From positions 1 to 64,000 of the forward strand of contig JAFMVE010000001.1 of NCBI GenBank assembly GCA_025499705.1: DNA of 64,000 bases, read 5' to 3'. The position numbers and the translations under genes were made by a program. Below the pieces are notes generated by a model, which had not been told where the DNA came from, did no database searches, and saw nothing but the letters and a program-made list of their open reading frames with translations. The stretch's first letter is position 1. Each line of letters starts with the position of its first letter. Shown one piece after another: positions 62,584 to 64,000 of the stretch. The stretch is from Carboxylicivirga caseinilyticus (GTDB lineage Bacteria > Bacteroidota > Bacteroidia > Bacteroidales > Marinilabiliaceae).

Positions 62584-63750
62584 CTAATCCTTGTTGCTGG
62601 CATCTAAATAAAAACTAACTATTGTACCATTATCTTTGCTACTCTCAAAGGTCAATGAACTATTATGATATGACAAAAATTCCTTACAAACAGACAGCCC
62701 TAGGCCAGTACCCAACTCATTATTTGTGCCCAAAACAGATTTAATATCATTTGATGAAAGAATCAGCTTTTTAACCTCATCACTCATTCCCACTCCTTTA
62801 TCAATAATACTTATTTTAAAAGCATTACCAATTTCATCAACCTTCATATAAATCTTCTCACCAGTATATGAATATTTTATTGCATTAGATAGCAAATTTT
62901 GTACAATTATCTTTAACATGTCAAAGTCGACATTTACAATGCAATTTTCACGAGGCAATGTAACTTCCAAAGAAAGTTTTTTGGTCCTAAGGCTACCTTC
63001 AAAATATTGCTTAATATCATTGAAAAGTTCGCAAAGACAGATCTTTTTGGGTCTTGGAGTAATACTATTTAACTGAGTCCGTGCCCAGCTTAATAAGTTA
63101 CTAACCATTTCTAAACTTTGCTTGGCTGATATATTTAATGCTAAAAGTAAATTTTCATTTCGATATGGTTCATTAGGTTTACAACCATTCTGAATAATCA
63201 AATCGCTTAGATTGACCATAGCATGCAGCGGAGTTTTCAAGTCGTGTGCTATTATCGAAAAAAGTTTATTACTTGCTTTATTTGAGAGGTTCAGACTCTC
63301 ATCAATATCTTTTTGGGCAGACCATTCTATATTTGGTACCTGTAACCTATTATTTGATTGATTCTGTAAATATTTTTGTTCTCCCAAACAGTCTAATAAA
63401 CCTATATTTCGTCCAATAGTTATAACAGCATATTCAGATGAATCACATTTTAATAGTGAAATATTAAAATTAAATGATTCTTGGAGATTGAGCTCAGTCA
63501 GACTATCATCATTTATTCCTGAAGTGAAAATAACAGGAGCTTTATCATGAAAAAACGTTTTTAACTTATCAAGGTATTCATCAGTTTTAAAAACTGGTAT
63601 AATATGATGAAGTTTTTTACCTATTAAGTGGTCTGTTTTTATTGAAAAACTATTCTGAAATGTATTATTAACATATACAATTTGATACTGTCGGTCAATT
63701 ATACAAATGCTTACTGGTATATAATCATATAAACAAAATTTATCGTCCAT
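62584..63750 (-). CDS. PAS-domain sensor histidine kinase
   Basis: A GTG five codons upstream (63765) is in frame, but I use the ATG at 63750 (388 residues). There is no membrane segment, so it is a cytoplasmic sensor. A PAS domain (about 5-115: DYIPVSICIIDRQYQIVYVN) precedes HisKA with H169 (IIAHDLKTPLHAMVNL) and the HATPase domain with N (QNLLSNAIKYSY), G1 (DKGVGMSD) and G2 (GTGLGLSV) boxes. It probably phosphorylates the LuxR-type regulator encoded downstream. The PAS ligand is unknown. Confidence 0.92.
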   Translation of the reverse strand: MDDKFCLYDYIPVSICIIDRQYQIVYVNNTFQNSFSIKTDHLIGKKLHHIIPVFKTDEYLDKLKTFFHDKAPVIFTSGINDDSLTELNLQESFNFNISLLKCDSSEYAVITIGRNIGLLDCLGEQKYLQNQSNNRLQVPNIEWSAQKDIDESLNLSNKASNKLFSIIAHDLKTPLHAMVNLSDLIIQNGCKPNEPYRNENLLLALNISAKQSLEMVSNLLSWARTQLNSITPRPKKICLCELFNDIKQYFEGSLRTKKLSLEVTLPRENCIVNVDFDMLKIIVQNLLSNAIKYSYTGEKIYMKVDEIGNAFKISIIDKGVGMSDEVKKLILSSNDIKSVLGTNNELGTGLGLSVCKEFLSYHNSSLTFESSKDNGTIVSFYLDASNKD

Positions 63751-64000
63751 ATTTACTTCTTTCACGCCTTATTCATCATATCCTCCAATATACTCTGTTA
63801 TAGTCCAAACAATTTAAATTAACTTATGCAGTTTGGATATTGAGGAGTATACATTTCCATTACAAAAAGGTTATTTGTGGAATAAATCGTTGTTTACAAA
63901 ACGTTTACTAAATACACTAATTCCCCAAATAATGTATTAAAGTTTCCCGTACAAAGATAAATGGCAGGTTGCCAATAGCACTATTATCAAACACTATAAG
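63751..64000. other. trailing intergenic region
   Basis: AT-rich sequence upstream of the kinase gene. A minus-strand TATCTTTG at 63959-63952 matches the -7 consensus, about 200 nt before the start, with no well-spaced -33 box. No gene is seen before the window ends. Confidence 0.35.

Overview
The window is a chromosomal segment of an AT-rich Bacteroidota bacterium, most likely a Bacteroidales/Marinilabiliales-type polysaccharide degrader. The evidence is a SusC/SusD pair, a hybrid two-component regulator (HTCS), two ECF sigma/FecR cassettes, Bacteroidota-style TAnnTTTG promoter elements, many lipoproteins and a tRNA gene without an encoded CCA. The genus is not resolvable by reading alone. 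No transposase, integrase, phage gene or CRISPR array was seen.

Layout. 0.2-12.3 kb is a mixed backbone: small membrane proteins, a leucine-rich-repeat protein, a PspC-like miniprotein, two tandem NTF2-like proteins, a dicarboxylate/amino-acid symporter, DNA primase, a flavin-binding PPOX protein, a secreted lectin-fold protein, an SpmAB-like transporter and a histidine kinase with a solute-binding sensor. 12.6-42.9 kb is one large polysaccharide utilisation locus (PUL). 42.9-50.6 kb holds a tRNA(CAT), a gene-poor stretch with possible gene remnants, recJ, lipB, lipA, an M3 oligopeptidase and a small Cys-pair lipoprotein. 50.7-61.2 kb holds a lipoprotein and two ECF sigma/FecR systems: one drives a TonB-dependent receptor, the other an STN-domain protein without a barrel plus an ABC transporter and a thioredoxin. 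61.3-63.8 kb is a Cys-rich miniprotein and a two-component pair.

The PUL is the main attraction. It encodes SusC/SusD, a lipoprotein with two DUF4859-like domains, four DUF1680-fold beta-L-arabinofuranosidases (two GH127-like, two GH146-like, all with the Glu-Thr-Cys and Cys-Cys zinc/nucleophile motifs), a GH43 with accessory domains, a GH97 with the retaining-type Asp, three secreted HExxH zincin-like lipoproteins, a cytoplasmic aminopeptidase P and an HTCS. Endo-acting glycanases, sulfatases, esterases and lyases are absent. Exo-acting arabinosidases combined with proteases and a prolyl-bond peptidase suggest the target is an arabinosylated hydroxyproline-rich glycoprotein (extensin-like) rather than pectic arabinan. 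This is inference, but it is testable.

Four promoters in the PUL (before susC, the first GH127, the second GH146 and the second zincin/GH97 pair) carry related 13-bp half-sites repeated with an exact 21-bp period, best form AACATTTGTACTA. This is probably the operator of the HTCS and would tie all enzyme operons into one regulon.
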